Assembly: GCF_029522115.1 (NCBI RefSeq)
Contig: NZ_JAKWFK010000012.1
Location: forward strand, 106,750 to 170,749
Origin: Trinickia sp. Y13
GTDB lineage: Bacteria; Pseudomonadota; Gammaproteobacteria; Burkholderiales; Burkholderiaceae
Direction: 5' to 3'
Length of the DNA: 64,000 nt
Below are positions 17,433-30,317 of the stretch, piece after piece. The position numbers were made by a program, and so were the translations under genes. The notes under the pieces were generated by a model. It saw only the letters and a program-made list of their open reading frames with translations, made no database searches and was not told the origin of the DNA. The number at the start of each line of letters is the position of its first letter. Positions within the stretch are counted from its first letter, which is position 1.

Positions 17433-18125
17433 TCAGAGCCGATTGGCCGCGCCCGCCTGCGACAGCAGCGACACGGCAGCCGGATCCGGCATGCCATCGG
17501 CGCCGATCGCCCCGGCACTCGCCAATGCCTCGAGGTCGCTATCGACGCCCGCTTGTCCCACCGTGAACGGCGTCGTCAGAAACGACGGCGCCGTCAACGC
17601 GACGTTGTAGCGCTGCTGCAGATTGGAGACGACCGCCGATTGCGCGGCCAAGACATCGCCCGCGTTTGCCAATACTTGTTGATAGCGCCCGTTGGTCGAC
17701 AAATCGGCGACCAAATGAGCGGTGTCCGTACCCAGTTGAGAAGCCAGGTAGACCAGCATCAAGTCGGTTTCCGGCGTGACGTTGAACGTGCCGCCCGCAA
17801 AGGCCACCGAATGCAGCGTCGTCCCGCCCGCCGTCGCCGTGATCACGCATGGCAAAACGGCATCGACCGTGAGGCGGTAATTGCCGCCGATGTCCGACAC
17901 GGTAGCGGCGCCACCCGCAGCGCAGTCGAAGCGAACCGTCGCGCTCGCGAGTGCCCTGCCCGTCGCCGCGGTCCCCGAGAGCGAGATGGTTTGCACGTCG
18001 CCATCGTCGAAACAACCGTCGGTGCCGAGGCACACGCTTCCACGGCAGGCCGATAACGCGGCGAGCGAAGCCAAGCACAACGCGCTTGCTGCCGCGCGGA
18101 GAAAGCGGGGGCGATGAGCGTTCAT
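17433..18125 (-). CDS. Hypothetical lipoprotein with Ig-like N-terminal segment
   Basis: A 230-aa predicted lipoprotein with lipobox LSAC (C27). The mature start CRGSVCLGTDGCFDDGD is unusually rich in Cys and Asp. Next comes an Ig or carboxypeptidase-regulatory-like beta region: TISLSGTAATGRALASATVRFDCAAGG and DIGGNYRLTVDAV. After that is a helical Ala-rich part with TDTAHLVADLSTNGRYQQVL. Similar lipoproteins recur in Burkholderia without assigned role. It is probably anchored to the outer membrane facing the periplasm. Confidence 0.7.
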   Translation of the reverse strand: MNAHRPRFLRAAASALCLASLAALSACRGSVCLGTDGCFDDGDVQTISLSGTAATGRALASATVRFDCAAGGAATVSDIGGNYRLTVDAVLPCVITATAGGTTLHSVAFAGGTFNVTPETDLMLVYLASQLGTDTAHLVADLSTNGRYQQVLANAGDVLAAQSAVVSNLQQRYNVALTAPSFLTTPFTVGQAGVDSDLEALASAGAIGADGMPDPAAVSLLSQAGAANRL

Positions 18126-18276
18126 AGCGGCAGCGATGGAGGAGAGGAAAGCAACCGAGCTCACACCGGTGGACCGGCGATGACCGACATTCTAGGCGCA
18201 ACCCCGCCCGAGCGCCTAGCGCGCCGACGCCGGTTTTGCTCGGCTGTCTGGGATCTGCACCGAGCTTTCGCCGCCG

Positions 18277-18315
18277 AAATAAAAAGAGCGGCGCCGCCCT
18301 TCCGGCCGCGCCGCC
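18277..18315 (-). terminator. Rho-independent terminator of mmsA
   Basis: On the minus strand a GC stem (GCGGCGC paired with GCGCCGC, with an inner GGCC/GGGC helix around GGAA) is followed by TCTTTTTATTT. It begins about 30 bases after the mmsA stop. Confidence 0.65.
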
Positions 18316-18345
18316 CCAACGTTCAACCGAACGGGGTTGCGATCG

Positions 18346-19857
18346 TCACTTGGCCGTGGGCATCGCGAACTCCGCGCCCTTTTCGATGCTTTCGGGCCAG
18401 CGCTGCATGATCGACTTTTGCTTCGTATAGAAACGCACCCCTTCTTCGCCATAGACATGCGTGTCGCCGAACGCGCTGCGCTTCCAGCCGCCGAAACCGT
18501 GCCATGCCATCGGCACGGGGATGGGCACATTGATGCCGACCATGCCCACTTCGATGCGCCGCCCGAATTCCCGCGCAATGCTGCCGTCGCGCGTATAGCA
18601 GGCGACGCCGTTGCCGAACTCGTGCCGGTTGATCAGGTCGACGGCTTCCGCGAAATCCTTCACGCGCACACACGCGAGCACGGGACCGAAGATTTCCTCT
18701 TTGTAGATGCGCATGTCGGGGGTGACGTGATCGAACAGCGTGCCGCCCGTGAAGAAGCCGCCTTCTCTTCCGGGCACTTTCAAGCCACGTCCGTCGACCA
18801 CGAGCTTCGCGCCCTCCTCGATGCCGGCCGCAATGTAGCCTTCGATCCGCTCGAGCGCTTGCCGCGTGACGATCGGCCCCATCTCGGCATCGGGCTCCAT
18901 GCCGTCCTTGACGACGAGCTTGCCCGCGCGCTCGGCCAAACGCGGCACGATCTTATCGGCCACATCGCCCACCAGCACCGCAACGGAGATCGCCATGCAG
19001 CGCTCGCCGGCCGAACCATAGCCTGCACCGATCAGCCCGTCGACGGCTTGGTCGAGGTCCGCATCGGGCATCACGACCATATGATTCTTCGCGCCGCCCA
19101 AGGCTTGGACTCGCTTGCCGAGGCGCGCGCCGGTCTCGTAGATATAGCTTGCGATGGGCGTGGAGCCGACGAAGCTGATGGCCTTGACATCCGGGTGCTC
19201 GAGTAGCGCGTCGACCACCACCTTGTCGCCTTGCACCACGTTGAACACGCCGTCGGGCAAGCCCGCTTCTTTGAGCAGCCGCGCCATGAAAAGCGATGCC
19301 GACGGATCGCGTTCGCTCGGCTTCAGGATGAATGTGTTGCCGGTAGCCAAGGCGACCGGGAACATCCAGCACGGCACCATGCAAGGAAAGTTGAACGGCG
19401 TGATGCCGGCCACGACGCCAAGCGGCTGACGAATGGTCCAGTTATCCATTCCCGTCGACACTTGATCCGTAAAATCGCCCTTGAGCAGTTGCGGAACGCC
19501 GCAGGCGAACTCGATCACGTCGATGCCGCGCGACACTTCGCCCTGGGCGTCGGAAAACACCTTCCCGTGTTCCGCCGTGATGATCGCTGCTAGTTCGTCG
19601 CGGTGCTGATTCATCAGTTCGAGGAATTTGAGCATCACGCGCGCACGCCGGATGGGAGGCGTGTTGCTCCACTTCGAAAATGCCGCCTTGGCGCTCGATA
19701 CCGCCGCTTCAACGTCGCTGCGCTCGCCGAGCAGCAGCCGGCGAGGACTGTCGCCGGTGGCGGGATTGAAGATGCGCTGCGTGCGCTCGCCTTCCCCGCG
19801 CGTGCGCTCGCCGTTGATATAGTGCGTGACGTCGGCGGTATCGTTGTAGGGTTGCAT
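18346..19857 (-). CDS. mmsA: CoA-acylating methylmalonate-semialdehyde dehydrogenase
   Basis: A 503-aa aldehyde dehydrogenase. It converts (methyl)malonate semialdehyde, NAD+ and CoA to propionyl- or acetyl-CoA in valine, myo-inositol and beta-alanine breakdown. ALDH features are [20 protein letters not shown] (a CoA-type MMSDH signature), [16 protein letters not shown] and catalytic C287 in [10 protein letters not shown]. The ATG at 19857 follows GGAGCAAAG and matches the family's MQPYNDT-like start. It diverges from a LysR gene that is its probable regulator. No 3-hydroxyisobutyrate dehydrogenase gene is adjacent. Confidence 0.93.
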   Translation of the reverse strand: MQPYNDTADVTHYINGERTRGEGERTQRIFNPATGDSPRRLLLGERSDVEAAVSSAKAAFSKWSNTPPIRRARVMLKFLELMNQHRDELAAIITAEHGKVFSDAQGEVSRGIDVIEFACGVPQLLKGDFTDQVSTGMDNWTIRQPLGVVAGITPFNFPCMVPCWMFPVALATGNTFILKPSERDPSASLFMARLLKEAGLPDGVFNVVQGDKVVVDALLEHPDVKAISFVGSTPIASYIYETGARLGKRVQALGGAKNHMVVMPDADLDQAVDGLIGAGYGSAGERCMAISVAVLVGDVADKIVPRLAERAGKLVVKDGMEPDAEMGPIVTRQALERIEGYIAAGIEEGAKLVVDGRGLKVPGREGGFFTGGTLFDHVTPDMRIYKEEIFGPVLACVRVKDFAEAVDLINRHEFGNGVACYTRDGSIAREFGRRIEVGMVGINVPIPVPMAWHGFGGWKRSAFGDTHVYGEEGVRFYTKQKSIMQRWPESIEKGAEFAMPTAK

Positions 19858-19937
19858 CTTTGCTCCTCGAATGGATTTGACGGTCCCTACAGTGTATGAA
19901 CCTGTTGGCGCTACGCAAAGCGGCCACCGCTGAACTG

Positions 19938-19959
19938 ATTGTTTTACCTGCCGAACAAT
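19938..19959. promoter_or_regulatory. Inverted repeat in the mmsA-lysR divergent region
   Basis: ATTGTT (19938-19943), 10 bases, AACAAT (19954-19959). It lies 6 bases before the LysR start, where a LysR-type regulator could repress itself and affect the divergent mmsA promoter. Confidence 0.35.
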
Positions 19960-19965
19960 AGGCTT

Positions 19966-20907
19966 ATGGACGCTCACGACATCGAGAACCTTTGGATCCA
20001 TCTGCGCTGGCTGACGGTGCTGGCCGAGCAAGGGTCGTATACGGCCGCCGCGGCCCGGCTGAACGTCAGCAAGGCGGCGATGAGTCAGCGCATCTCCGAA
20101 CTCGAGCGCGCGGCGGGCGTGCAGCTCGTCAAGCGCACCACGCGCAGCATCGGCCTCACGGAGGCTGGGCAACGCCTCGTCGAAAGCACGCGCGCTCAGT
20201 ACGATCAGATCGCCTCCGGCTTTTCCACGGTCAGGGAGATGGCCGGCGTGGCGCGGGGGCTGATCCGCGTAACGGCGCCGGTGTCGCTCGCGCGCCAGCA
20301 GTTGATACCGAGCATGTCGGCGTTTCTTCGCGCCAATCCCGAGATCAAGGTGCAGCTCGAGATGTCCGACCGGCTGGCGTCGATCTCGACCGAAGGCTAC
20401 GATCTCGCGATCCGGCATAGCGAACACGTGCCGGAGACGCACGTGGCGTGGAAGCTGTGCGATACGCATTCGGTCATCGTGGCCACGCGGGCCTATCTCG
20501 AGCGCCGGGGGCGGCCGCGTCACCCGTCCGAACTGCAAGCGCACGATTGTCTGTTCTATCCCCGGGCGGCCGGCCGCGGCGTCTGGACGTTCGAGCCCAA
20601 GGCTGCGCAAAAGACGGCCGAGGCGCCCATCGTCGTCACGGTCGACGGTTGCCTCTCGGCCAACAACAGCGAAGCATTGCGCGACGCGGCAATCGACGAC
20701 CTCGGCATCGCCCTGCTGCCCGATTTCACGGCGCAGCAGGCCGTGCGCGAGGGACGGCTCGAAGTCTTGCTCGATGAATGGCGCCCGGTAGGCACGTTTG
20801 CGAATCAACTCTACGTGATTCGCCCTTACGCGCCGCACGTCTCGCGCGCCGTCACCCTGCTCATCACCTACCTGCGCGAAACGTTTAAAAAAGGATTCGT
20901 CTTTTGA
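19966..20907 (+). CDS. LysR family transcriptional regulator (beside mmsA)
   Basis: A 313-aa LTTR. The N-terminal winged helix (residues about 8-66) includes [51 protein letters not shown]. The effector domain follows from about residue 95. It belongs to the CrgA-like subgroup ([27 protein letters not shown]). Divergent placement and the repeat at 19938-19959 suggest it controls mmsA and itself. The effector is unknown. The ATG at 19966 is preferred over a TTG 27 bases upstream. Confidence 0.88.
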   Translation: MDAHDIENLWIHLRWLTVLAEQGSYTAAAARLNVSKAAMSQRISELERAAGVQLVKRTTRSIGLTEAGQRLVESTRAQYDQIASGFSTVREMAGVARGLIRVTAPVSLARQQLIPSMSAFLRANPEIKVQLEMSDRLASISTEGYDLAIRHSEHVPETHVAWKLCDTHSVIVATRAYLERRGRPRHPSELQAHDCLFYPRAAGRGVWTFEPKAAQKTAEAPIVVTVDGCLSANNSEALRDAAIDDLGIALLPDFTAQQAVREGRLEVLLDEWRPVGTFANQLYVIRPYAPHVSRAVTLLITYLRETFKKGFVF

Positions 20908-20930
20908 CGGTGCGGCGGTGCGGCGGTGCG

Positions 20931-21590
20931 CTAATGAAGGCCCGAGTCGGCGGCGCTCAGCGCGCTGGCCTCGGGCTGCGCCGGGCGGCGCAAACTATCG
21001 GGCTCGCCGTCGAGCTCCCAGGCCCAGCGCTCGTGCGACAGGGCGATGAAGGCCGCCATCGCCGATGAGGGCGACACGTCGTTACGCCGGACGAATACCG
21101 TTTTGACGTTGGCGATTTCGGCAGGGATGCGATGGATGCTCAGCGCCGAGCGCAAATGGCAGCGCTCGATGACCGTTCGCGGCAACAACGTCACGCCCAT
21201 GCCCGATGCCACGCACGAGAGGATGCCATCGAGCGTGCCCATCTCCATCACTTCGTTCGGGGCCAGCCCGGTTTGATAGGACCAGTGCTCCAACGTCGAG
21301 CGGTGAAAGCAGCCCGTGCGAAAGACGAGCACCGTCTGCTTAGGAATCGCCCGAGACAACTCGGCGAGCGAGGTGTAGTCGCGGCTGCTCGCAACGACGA
21401 GTTCCTCCTCGAACATCTCCTCCTGCACGAGCGCAGTATTGCGCTGCAAGCCGCCGATGAACGCGCCGTCGAGCCGATAGTCTTCAACGGCTTTGACGAG
21501 CGCTGCCGTTGTGTCGGTCGCCAGCGATAGCCGCACAACCGCCGTGCGCAAAAAAACCATATCGACGTATCCGGTGACGGCTTCATTCAC
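20931..21590 (-). CDS. Truncated LysR regulator: effector domain without HTH
   Basis: An open frame of 219 aa that matches a LysR substrate-binding domain from about [29 protein letters not shown] onward. [34 protein letters not shown] and a normal C-terminus follow. The first 85-110 residues of a LysR protein, including the DNA-binding helix-turn-helix, are missing. An in-frame stop lies four codons before the GTG at 21590, and no HTH is encoded in any frame beyond it. The first 18 residues look foreign. It cannot bind DNA as a LysR protein and is best read as a decayed gene, truncated near 21,540 (see the chimera next to it). Confidence 0.75.
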   Translation of the reverse strand: MNEAVTGYVDMVFLRTAVVRLSLATDTTAALVKAVEDYRLDGAFIGGLQRNTALVQEEMFEEELVVASSRDYTSLAELSRAIPKQTVLVFRTGCFHRSTLEHWSYQTGLAPNEVMEMGTLDGILSCVASGMGVTLLPRTVIERCHLRSALSIHRIPAEIANVKTVFVRRNDVSPSSAMAAFIALSHERWAWELDGEPDSLRRPAQPEASALSAADSGLH

Positions 21591-21618
21591 ACGATCGGAT
21601 CACTCCCTTGGAGGTGAC

Positions 21619-22800
21619 ATGCAACAATCCGCCGCATCCCATGCGCAGCGTTCCTCGCCGAGCCGCGACCGCCCAAGCGCGACGGCACTTCGAGATAACG
21701 GCCTACGGTTTTCCCCGGTCACCATTGTTTTGCATTGGCTCGTGGCCGCATTGGCCCTGTCGATCATCGTCATCGAGTCGCTCGGGCTGCTTCGGCCCGA
21801 TCCAAGCCGCGCGCGACTCGAGAATCTGCTTGCCGCCCTGCTATTGCCGCTCTCTGTTTACCGATTCTGGGCGAGAGTCACCTCGTACCGCCCGCTACCG
21901 CTCGGCACGCCCAATCCGGTGGAGGTGATCGTGAGCCGCTCGGTGGCGATCCGGATACGAGAAACGCGAGAACTGACGGATCGACCTTTCGGCGTCAACT
22001 TGGTGCCCTCGTTCGGCGGCCCGGAGGTTTTCGAAGCGCAGGTTCAAGTGGTTCTGCAGGAAAACGTCCGGGCGCTGTCGCGCTTCTATGCTGAAGACTA
22101 CCCGGATGTGATTCCGCGCGTGAAAGACGCAGGCATGGTCGTGATGGTGCAGGCCGGATCGCTGGCCCTTGCCAAGCTCGCGCTCGAGCGCGGAGCCGAC
22201 ATCGTCATTGCGCAAGGCGCCGAAAGCGGGGGGCACCTGAACAAAGGCACGATCTCGTTGTTTTCATTGCTGCCCGCGATCGTAGACATTGCAAATGGGC
22301 GGCCGGTAGTCGGCGCCGGCGGAATCACGGACCGCGAGGACGTGGCTGCAGTGATGCGCGCCGGTGCGGCCGGCGTCCTCGTGGGCACGGCGTTCGTCGC
22401 ATGCGACGAGTCGAACGCGCATCCCCTGTATAAGCAGAAGATCGTCGAGGCGACGGTCGACGACACGGAGTATCGAACCGGCTACTCGTTCGGCTGGAAA
22501 TACGGCACGCCTCACCGCGTCATTCCGAACCGCGATCGATGGAACCTGCTGCGATTCGTCGGCGGCGGTGCGCGCGCAATCGACAAACCGAAAATGGCGC
22601 AGAAGCTATCGCTCTACGCCGGGCAAGGCGTCGGCAAAGTCACTCGCGTCATGCCCGCCGCCGCACGCATGGCGGAACTCGCGGCAGGACTGACGCATGC
22701 GATTGCCCCGCCTCGCGCGCAAGCCGGTCGCGCCGCGCCGGTACTCGGCGAACGAGGGATCGCCGACGCGGCCTCCATTGAAACGCTGGTGCGAGCATGA
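21619..22800 (+). CDS. Chimera: cytochrome b561 N-terminal fragment fused to nitronate monooxygenase
   Basis: A 393-aa open frame of two unrelated parts. Residues 1 to about 110 match the start of a cytochrome b561 (LRFSPVTIVLHWLVAALALS, one heme-ligand His, second helix LLAALLLPLSVYRFWARV). From about residue 113 (RETRELTDRPFGVNLV) it matches nitronate monooxygenase: FMN-barrel segments MVVMVQAGS, IVIAQGAESGGHLNKG with the active-site His, and VGAGGITDREDV. The first strands of the barrel, which carry the FMN phosphate motif, are gone, as are b561 helices 3-4. A good GGAGG precedes the ATG. Both activities are probably lost. Confidence 0.75.
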   Translation: MQQSAASHAQRSSPSRDRPSATALRDNGLRFSPVTIVLHWLVAALALSIIVIESLGLLRPDPSRARLENLLAALLLPLSVYRFWARVTSYRPLPLGTPNPVEVIVSRSVAIRIRETRELTDRPFGVNLVPSFGGPEVFEAQVQVVLQENVRALSRFYAEDYPDVIPRVKDAGMVVMVQAGSLALAKLALERGADIVIAQGAESGGHLNKGTISLFSLLPAIVDIANGRPVVGAGGITDREDVAAVMRAGAAGVLVGTAFVACDESNAHPLYKQKIVEATVDDTEYRTGYSFGWKYGTPHRVIPNRDRWNLLRFVGGGARAIDKPKMAQKLSLYAGQGVGKVTRVMPAAARMAELAAGLTHAIAPPRAQAGRAAPVLGERGIADAASIETLVRA

Positions 22801-22872
22801 TGCCGTTTCGACTTGCGCGGCTCGGGCAGCAGGTCGAAACAGACGCACGCGTCGTTGCTCGAACCGTCCAGG

Positions 22873-23265
22873 TCACGTTGGCTGACGATACACGGCGCAC
22901 AGCTTGTTGCCATCGGGGTCGCGCAAATAGGCGAGATAGTAGCCGCCCACCTGGGGGCCGCGCCAACCGGGCGGGTTCTCGATCGACTTGCCGCCGTGGG
23001 CGACCCCGGCGGCGTGCCAGCGATCCACTTCGTCCGTCGATTGGCAAGTGAAGCCGATCGTGCCGCCGTTTGCGTGTGTAGCGGGCTGACCATTGATCGG
23101 CTCGGTGACGAACAAGGCAGCCGTGCGCGAGCGATAGATGTAACACGGGCGCGTGCCGTTATTGTCTAAGCGGCCCTCGCTGATACCGAGCGCGCCCAGC
23201 GCGGCATCATAAAACCGTTTCGCTTTCTCCAAGTCGTTCGAGCCGACCACTACATGACTGAACAT
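22873..23265 (-). CDS. VOC family protein (glyoxalase/dioxygenase fold)
   Basis: A 130-aa single vicinal-oxygen-chelate domain: MFSHVVVGSNDLEKAKRFYDAALGALG carries the first metal His, and the C-terminal GYYLAYLRDPDGNKLCAVYR the last beta-alpha unit. The FTCQSTDEVDRWHAAGVAHGG middle is typical of lactoylglutathione-lyase-like members. AGGAGTCAAC lies before the ATG at 23265. It is the third gene of a leftward run (MFS transporter, creatininase-like hydrolase, VOC). Its substrate is unknown. Confidence 0.85.
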   Translation of the reverse strand: MFSHVVVGSNDLEKAKRFYDAALGALGISEGRLDNNGTRPCYIYRSRTAALFVTEPINGQPATHANGGTIGFTCQSTDEVDRWHAAGVAHGGKSIENPPGWRGPQVGGYYLAYLRDPDGNKLCAVYRQPT

Positions 23266-23323
23266 CGTTTGTTGACTCCTGAGAAGTAACACGCCCCGCG
23301 AATCGGGGCGTGCGATTGGAACC

Positions 23324-24079
23324 TTACTGCACCTGCGACGTGTCTTCGCGGCTGAATTCGTCCATTTCGCGAATCAGGCTTTGCGCGGCCAACCTCACCA
23401 ACGCGCCGCCTTTTTCTCTCGATGCCAGCGCTGGATCGGAGCCCATCCGCCCATCCGGAAAACGCGCGCGGAAGTCGAGCGCTTCGCGAATCGGGCCCGA
23501 CGGTGCGATTCGCGGGGCGTAGCTGGCCGTCTTGATGGTTTCGGGCAGCGCCCATTGCGTAATGGCGATCTCCGATGGCGTTGCATGCGAGCCGTGCCCC
23601 TCGGGGAACTGTTCGCGCGCGAGTTCGCCGACGCCTTCGAGGTCCCACCAGTTGCGCAGCTTCAATGCGAACCCGAGGCGGCGCTTGGTGAAGCTCGCCT
23701 CGGCGTAAATTTCGGAGAACGCCGCTTCGATCGACGCGATGTTGCCGCCGTGGCCGTTCAAAAACAAGATCTTCTCGAAGCCATGAACCGCCAGCGAGCG
23801 CACCCAATCGCCGAGCGCCGCAATGAACGTCGATGGGCGCAGGGAGATGGTTCCCGCGAAACCGAGGTGGTGTTGCGCCATGCCGATGTTGAAGGTCGGT
23901 GCGACCAGGATGTCAGCGCTGAGATGCGCCTCGCGCGCGATGATTTCAGGGCAGAGCCAGTCGGTGCCGAGCAAACCGGTCGGACCATGCTGCTCGTTGG
24001 AGCCGATCGGCACGACGATCGAGCGGCTACGTTGCAGGTATTGCTCGATTTCGGCCCACGTCGATAGATGTAAAAGCAT
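23324..24079 (-). CDS. Creatininase family amidohydrolase
   Basis: A 251-aa protein of the creatininase superfamily. Metal-binding residues are visible in GSNEQHGPTGLLGTDW (E29, H31, D40) and in FLNGHGGN (near residues 108-115); EGHGSHATPSEIAI carries further active-site residues. Family members open cyclic amides or N-formyl groups with two divalent metals. Here it follows an ACS-type transporter, so it probably attacks an imported organic acid amide. Creatinine itself is not implied. The preferred start is MLLHLSTW at 24079. Confidence 0.87.
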   Translation of the reverse strand: MLLHLSTWAEIEQYLQRSRSIVVPIGSNEQHGPTGLLGTDWLCPEIIAREAHLSADILVAPTFNIGMAQHHLGFAGTISLRPSTFIAALGDWVRSLAVHGFEKILFLNGHGGNIASIEAAFSEIYAEASFTKRRLGFALKLRNWWDLEGVGELAREQFPEGHGSHATPSEIAITQWALPETIKTASYAPRIAPSGPIREALDFRARFPDGRMGSDPALASREKGGALVRLAAQSLIREMDEFSREDTSQVQ

Positions 24080-24226
24080 TGCGTTCTCTCTGTTTCGCCG
24101 CATGCGGTCTGAACGAGTCCGAACGCGGCGCCTTGGGTTATCTACGACTCTCCGGGCTGCCGATGAAAACGACGACGACGCTTGGAGAGTTACCTGATTC
24201 CGGTTTCATGGTTGCGGCTCGAGCCT

Positions 24227-25522
24227 CTAACGCCCCGCCTCCGAGGGTAGTCGATTCACAACGAGCAGCACGGCGCCACAGCACGCCACCGCGGCGACGA
24301 TCAGCAGGCCGAGATGAAGATTACCGGTTGCCGTCTTGGTCCAGCCGATGATGGCAGGCCCCCAGAATCCTCCCGACAGACCAATTGTATTGATCAACGC
24401 GATACCGCCTGCTGCCGCATCGCCTTTGATGTACTGCGCGGGAATCGCCCAAAACACCGTATAAGCCATCCACAACATTGTCGTCGCAAGCGTCAGTAGT
24501 ATCAGCACGGCTACCAAGTGCCCATCGGCAAGGACGCACAGCGAAAGCAGCACCGCCGCCAGCAGCGCGGGTATCGAACTGTGATAGCGGCGCTCACCGC
24601 AGGCATCCGATCGACGACCGATGGCATACATACCCACTGCGGCGCCTACATAGGGGATCGCCGTGTACCAGCCAAGCAGGATCGTATCGTCCACGCCCTC
24701 CGACTTTACGATGGTTGGCAACCAAAAGCTGAGCGCGTAGATCGAAGCGATGATGCAAAAGTACGCGCAAGCGAGCAAATAAACTTTCGGGTTGCGCAGA
24801 ACAGCCTTGAACGAATGCGCCTGTCCCGTTTGCGCCGTTTCCAATTCGGCTTGCAGCAAGCGCTTTTCGTCATCGCCAAGCCAGCGGGCTTGCGAAGGCC
24901 TGTCGGACAACACGAACAACGTCAGCACGCCCAATAAGACGCACGGCAGCCCTTCGGCAAGGAACATCCACTGCCAGCCCGCGAGACCGGCGGTCCCGGC
25001 GAGCGAGGTCATCAGCCATGCCGAAACCGGACCGCCGACGATGCCCCCGATCGGGCCCGCCAAAAACACGATCGCGATGGCTCGAGCCATTCGTGACGGG
25101 CCGTACCAGCGCGACAGATAAAAGATCATGCCGGGCGCGAACCCCGCTTCGAAGATACCGAGCAAAAATCGCATGCCATAAAACATGTGCACGTTGCGCA
25201 CGAACAGCATGCAAGCCGAGGTGATGCCCCACAACACTAGGATCCGGGAAAACGTCTTGCGCGCGCCGACTCGCGGCAGCATGAGATTGCTCGGCAGCTC
25301 GAACAGCACATAGCCTAAAAAGAAAATACCGGCGCCGACGCCGTATGCCGCATCGGAAAATCCAAGATCGCTTTGCATCTGCAATTTGGCGAAGCCGACA
25401 TTGACGCGATCCATATAGGCAAACAAATAACAGACCAGCAGAAACGGCAGAATGCGCCAGTTGAGCCTGTCGTAGAGCGTGCGCTGCTCGCTCCCGACGA
25501 TTGCGGTTTGAATGGATGCCAT
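24227..25522 (-). CDS. MFS transporter, anion:cation symporter (ACS) family
   Basis: A 431-aa inner-membrane protein with 12 expected helices. The N-terminus [34 protein letters not shown] is the ACS-family signature seen in phthalate, tartrate and 4-hydroxyphenylacetate permeases. [13 protein letters not shown] and [23 protein letters not shown] are also typical. The start at 25522 follows GGAGACGACC. It is the first gene of the leftward catabolic run and diverges from a LysR regulator. An aromatic or hydroxy-acid substrate is likely but not decided by sequence. Confidence 0.88.
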   Translation of the reverse strand: MASIQTAIVGSEQRTLYDRLNWRILPFLLVCYLFAYMDRVNVGFAKLQMQSDLGFSDAAYGVGAGIFFLGYVLFELPSNLMLPRVGARKTFSRILVLWGITSACMLFVRNVHMFYGMRFLLGIFEAGFAPGMIFYLSRWYGPSRMARAIAIVFLAGPIGGIVGGPVSAWLMTSLAGTAGLAGWQWMFLAEGLPCVLLGVLTLFVLSDRPSQARWLGDDEKRLLQAELETAQTGQAHSFKAVLRNPKVYLLACAYFCIIASIYALSFWLPTIVKSEGVDDTILLGWYTAIPYVGAAVGMYAIGRRSDACGERRYHSSIPALLAAVLLSLCVLADGHLVAVLILLTLATTMLWMAYTVFWAIPAQYIKGDAAAGGIALINTIGLSGGFWGPAIIGWTKTATGNLHLGLLIVAAVACCGAVLLVVNRLPSEAGR

Positions 25523-25617
25523 GGTCGTCTCCGGTTTCGGTATTGGGTTCGGCGGTGAGGTGCGTAAATCTTCGCGAACCCGACCGGAACCAGCAAGAGC
25601 AACTAAGTTCACGTTGC

Positions 25618-25634
25618 GTTGCTTATAGAGCAAC
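25618..25634. promoter_or_regulatory. LysR-type inverted repeat between transporter and regulator genes
   Basis: GTTGC (25618-25622), TTATAGA, GCAAC (25630-25634): a perfect dyad with an A/T-rich centre, placed in the 194-base divergent region as expected for a LysR recognition site. Confidence 0.45.
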
Positions 25635-25716
25635 AGCTACGATAGCGGCGCGCGCAGCGCTGGCACGAGCGCCGAACGCGATCCATGGCAGACACGGCGG
25701 CAAGGGGACGGCCAAC

Positions 25717-26652
25717 ATGCGTGAAATCAATCAGCAACGCCTGCGGTATTTTTATGAAGTATTGACGCACGGCACGATTCGCGGTGCGGCGGACCACCTG
25801 AATACGTCGCCTTCGGTCGTGACACGGCAAATCAAATTGCTCGAAGACGAATTGGGCTCGATGCTGTTCGAGCGGCAAGCGCGCGGCGTCAAACCGACCG
25901 AAGCGGCCGCGCATCTACTCGAGTTTTGGCGGGGATACCGATCGCATCAGGAGAAGCTGGAAGACCAGCTTCACGCGTTGAAAGGGTTGCGGCAAGGACA
26001 TGTGCAACTGGCGATCAGCGAAGGCTATGTCGATGCGCTCATCGACGAAGTGCTGACGCCCTTCTGCGCGCGGTACCCCGAACTGAGCATCGGAGTTCAA
26101 AGCTTGGGGGTGGACGACATCCTGAACGAAGTCGCCGAAAGCCGCGCACATATCGGCCTTGCCTACAATCCGCCACCGCACGATCGCGTGGAATATCGTG
26201 CGACGTCATCGCAGCCAGTGGTGCTGCTCGTTCGTCGCGGACATCCTCTGGCGGTGCGAGGCGGGGCGGTGACGATCGACGATTTGCTCGCCTATCCGCT
26301 CGCCTTGATGCCCGCCACCTTCGGCATCGGGCATGCGGCGAAGATGCTGGCGTTCGCCGAGAACATCGAGATTCGCCCTACGCTCACCACGAATTCGCTG
26401 ACCGCACTCAAGCGCATCGTCGCCTGCGAGAATTTCGTGACGCTCATTGGCGAATTTGCTGCGTACCGGGAGATCGCCTCGGGCGAGTTGACCGTGGTGC
26501 CGATCGACCATCCCTTGTTTCGAGCCGCCAAAGCAAGGCTGGTCGTCAAATCGGGCCGCCCGCTCGTGGCTGCAGCGCAAGAGCTGCTCGATTGGATCTT
26601 GGGCCGGATGAGCATGTTCGCGAACTCGGAGGATGGCGCGGCGCGGGGTTGA
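25717..26652 (+). CDS. LysR family transcriptional regulator (catabolic cluster)
   Basis: A 311-aa LTTR with N-terminal HTH (residues about 5-63: [38 protein letters not shown]) and an effector domain from about residue 92 ([20 protein letters not shown]). It diverges from the ACS transporter and most likely controls the transporter-creatininase-VOC genes. The ATG at 25717 lies after GGGGACGGCCAAC. The effector is probably the transported compound or a breakdown product. Confidence 0.87.
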   Translation: MREINQQRLRYFYEVLTHGTIRGAADHLNTSPSVVTRQIKLLEDELGSMLFERQARGVKPTEAAAHLLEFWRGYRSHQEKLEDQLHALKGLRQGHVQLAISEGYVDALIDEVLTPFCARYPELSIGVQSLGVDDILNEVAESRAHIGLAYNPPPHDRVEYRATSSQPVVLLVRRGHPLAVRGGAVTIDDLLAYPLALMPATFGIGHAAKMLAFAENIEIRPTLTTNSLTALKRIVACENFVTLIGEFAAYREIASGELTVVPIDHPLFRAAKARLVVKSGRPLVAAAQELLDWILGRMSMFANSEDGAARG

Positions 26653-27203
26653 CCGGCGCCCCGCTGCCTGCATGCGTTACGGCCGCTTTCACTTCGCTTC
26701 TTCACCGGCCACTTCGCATCGCGCCCAGCGCAAACAATGCGACTACGATTTTCCGGACTACAAAACCATTCCCCATTGCTTCCATGATCGAGTTTCGAAC
26801 GCTCGTCTTGGGCTCGCCTCTGTCCACCCGCTAAGCACGAGAGTCGCTTACGAGGCGAGGTGACTGCGTGGATCAGCCGTCGCTTACCGTTCCTTGAAAC
26901 GATGCGAGGACAACCAGGCCGCATCCGTGGACATGGTTGTGATCGAGGGTCTGAATACCAGGGGCGCTAGCTTCGGGAGCGGAAATCGTATTGCGGGCAG
27001 GTTCGTGGCAGGAGCATCTGACCGACGTCGGACATCCGCGCGAACAGGGTGAAAGTGCCAAGGAGCACGGGCTTCGCGTCACGGGCAGTTTCAGGAACCG
27101 CCCTGCACCGGAGCCCACAGGCAACCGTGGCTACGAATGAAAGCGTAACCGTGCGGCCACGAATCGGCAACGCCCACCTCTGCCCGCGTCGATTGGCAGA
27201 TCG
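26653..27203. other. Gene-free 0.55-kb region
   Basis: Short open frames on both strands have no recognisable protein character, and no repeats longer than chance stand out. It may hold decayed remnants. Confidence 0.3.
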
Positions 27204-27244
27204 AAAAACAAAAAACCCCGCAAGCCATCGACTTTACGGGGTTT
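27204..27244 (-). terminator. Rho-independent terminator of tRNA-Ser(CGA)
   Basis: On the minus strand AAACCCCG (27244-27237) pairs with CGGGGTTT (27220-27213) around a 16-base loop, followed by TTTTGTTTTTC. It starts 13 bases after the tRNA 3' end. Confidence 0.8.
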
Positions 27245-27256
27245 CTGCTGGAATTC

Positions 27257-27347
27257 TGGCGGAAAGGGTGGGATTCGAACCCACGGTACGGTATAACCGT
27301 ACACCGGATTTCGAGTCCGGCGCATTCGACCACTCTGCCACCTTTCC
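27257..27347 (-). tRNA. tRNA-Ser(CGA)
   Basis: A 91-base class II tRNA with acceptor GGAAAGG/CCTTTCC, discriminator G, encoded CCA and anticodon CGA (complement of TCG at 27311-27313). It has a long variable arm (GTGTACGGTTATACCGTACC) and T arm GTGGGTTCGAATCCCAC. It reads UCG codons and lies 137 bases after the serS stop on the same strand. Confidence 0.97.
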
Positions 27348-27483
27348 GACTTCTCGAATCGGGTTGCCCCGCCTTCGCTTCGCCAAACTGGTCGTCGTTT
27401 GGCGAAGCGAAGATTATAGGATACTCGTCACAATATTCCAAGCTTTTTTGCACAAAAGAAGGCCTGGAACGGTGCGGCCACCC

Positions 27484-30211
<2,728 letters not shown>

Positions 30212-30317
30212 GAGTCAGTCCGGGTCGTAACGGCGGTGACGGCGGCAACAACGGATCAGGCACTTTCAGGCACAACCGCATCGGGCCGGAAAAACCAACC
30301 GGCCTCGCTGGCATGCG

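Noticed and set aside
26873..27170. Small leftward frames (up to 83 aa) in the gap before tRNA-Ser(CGA)
   Set aside because: Two overlapping frames of similar length, no ribosome sites and no recognisable protein features.
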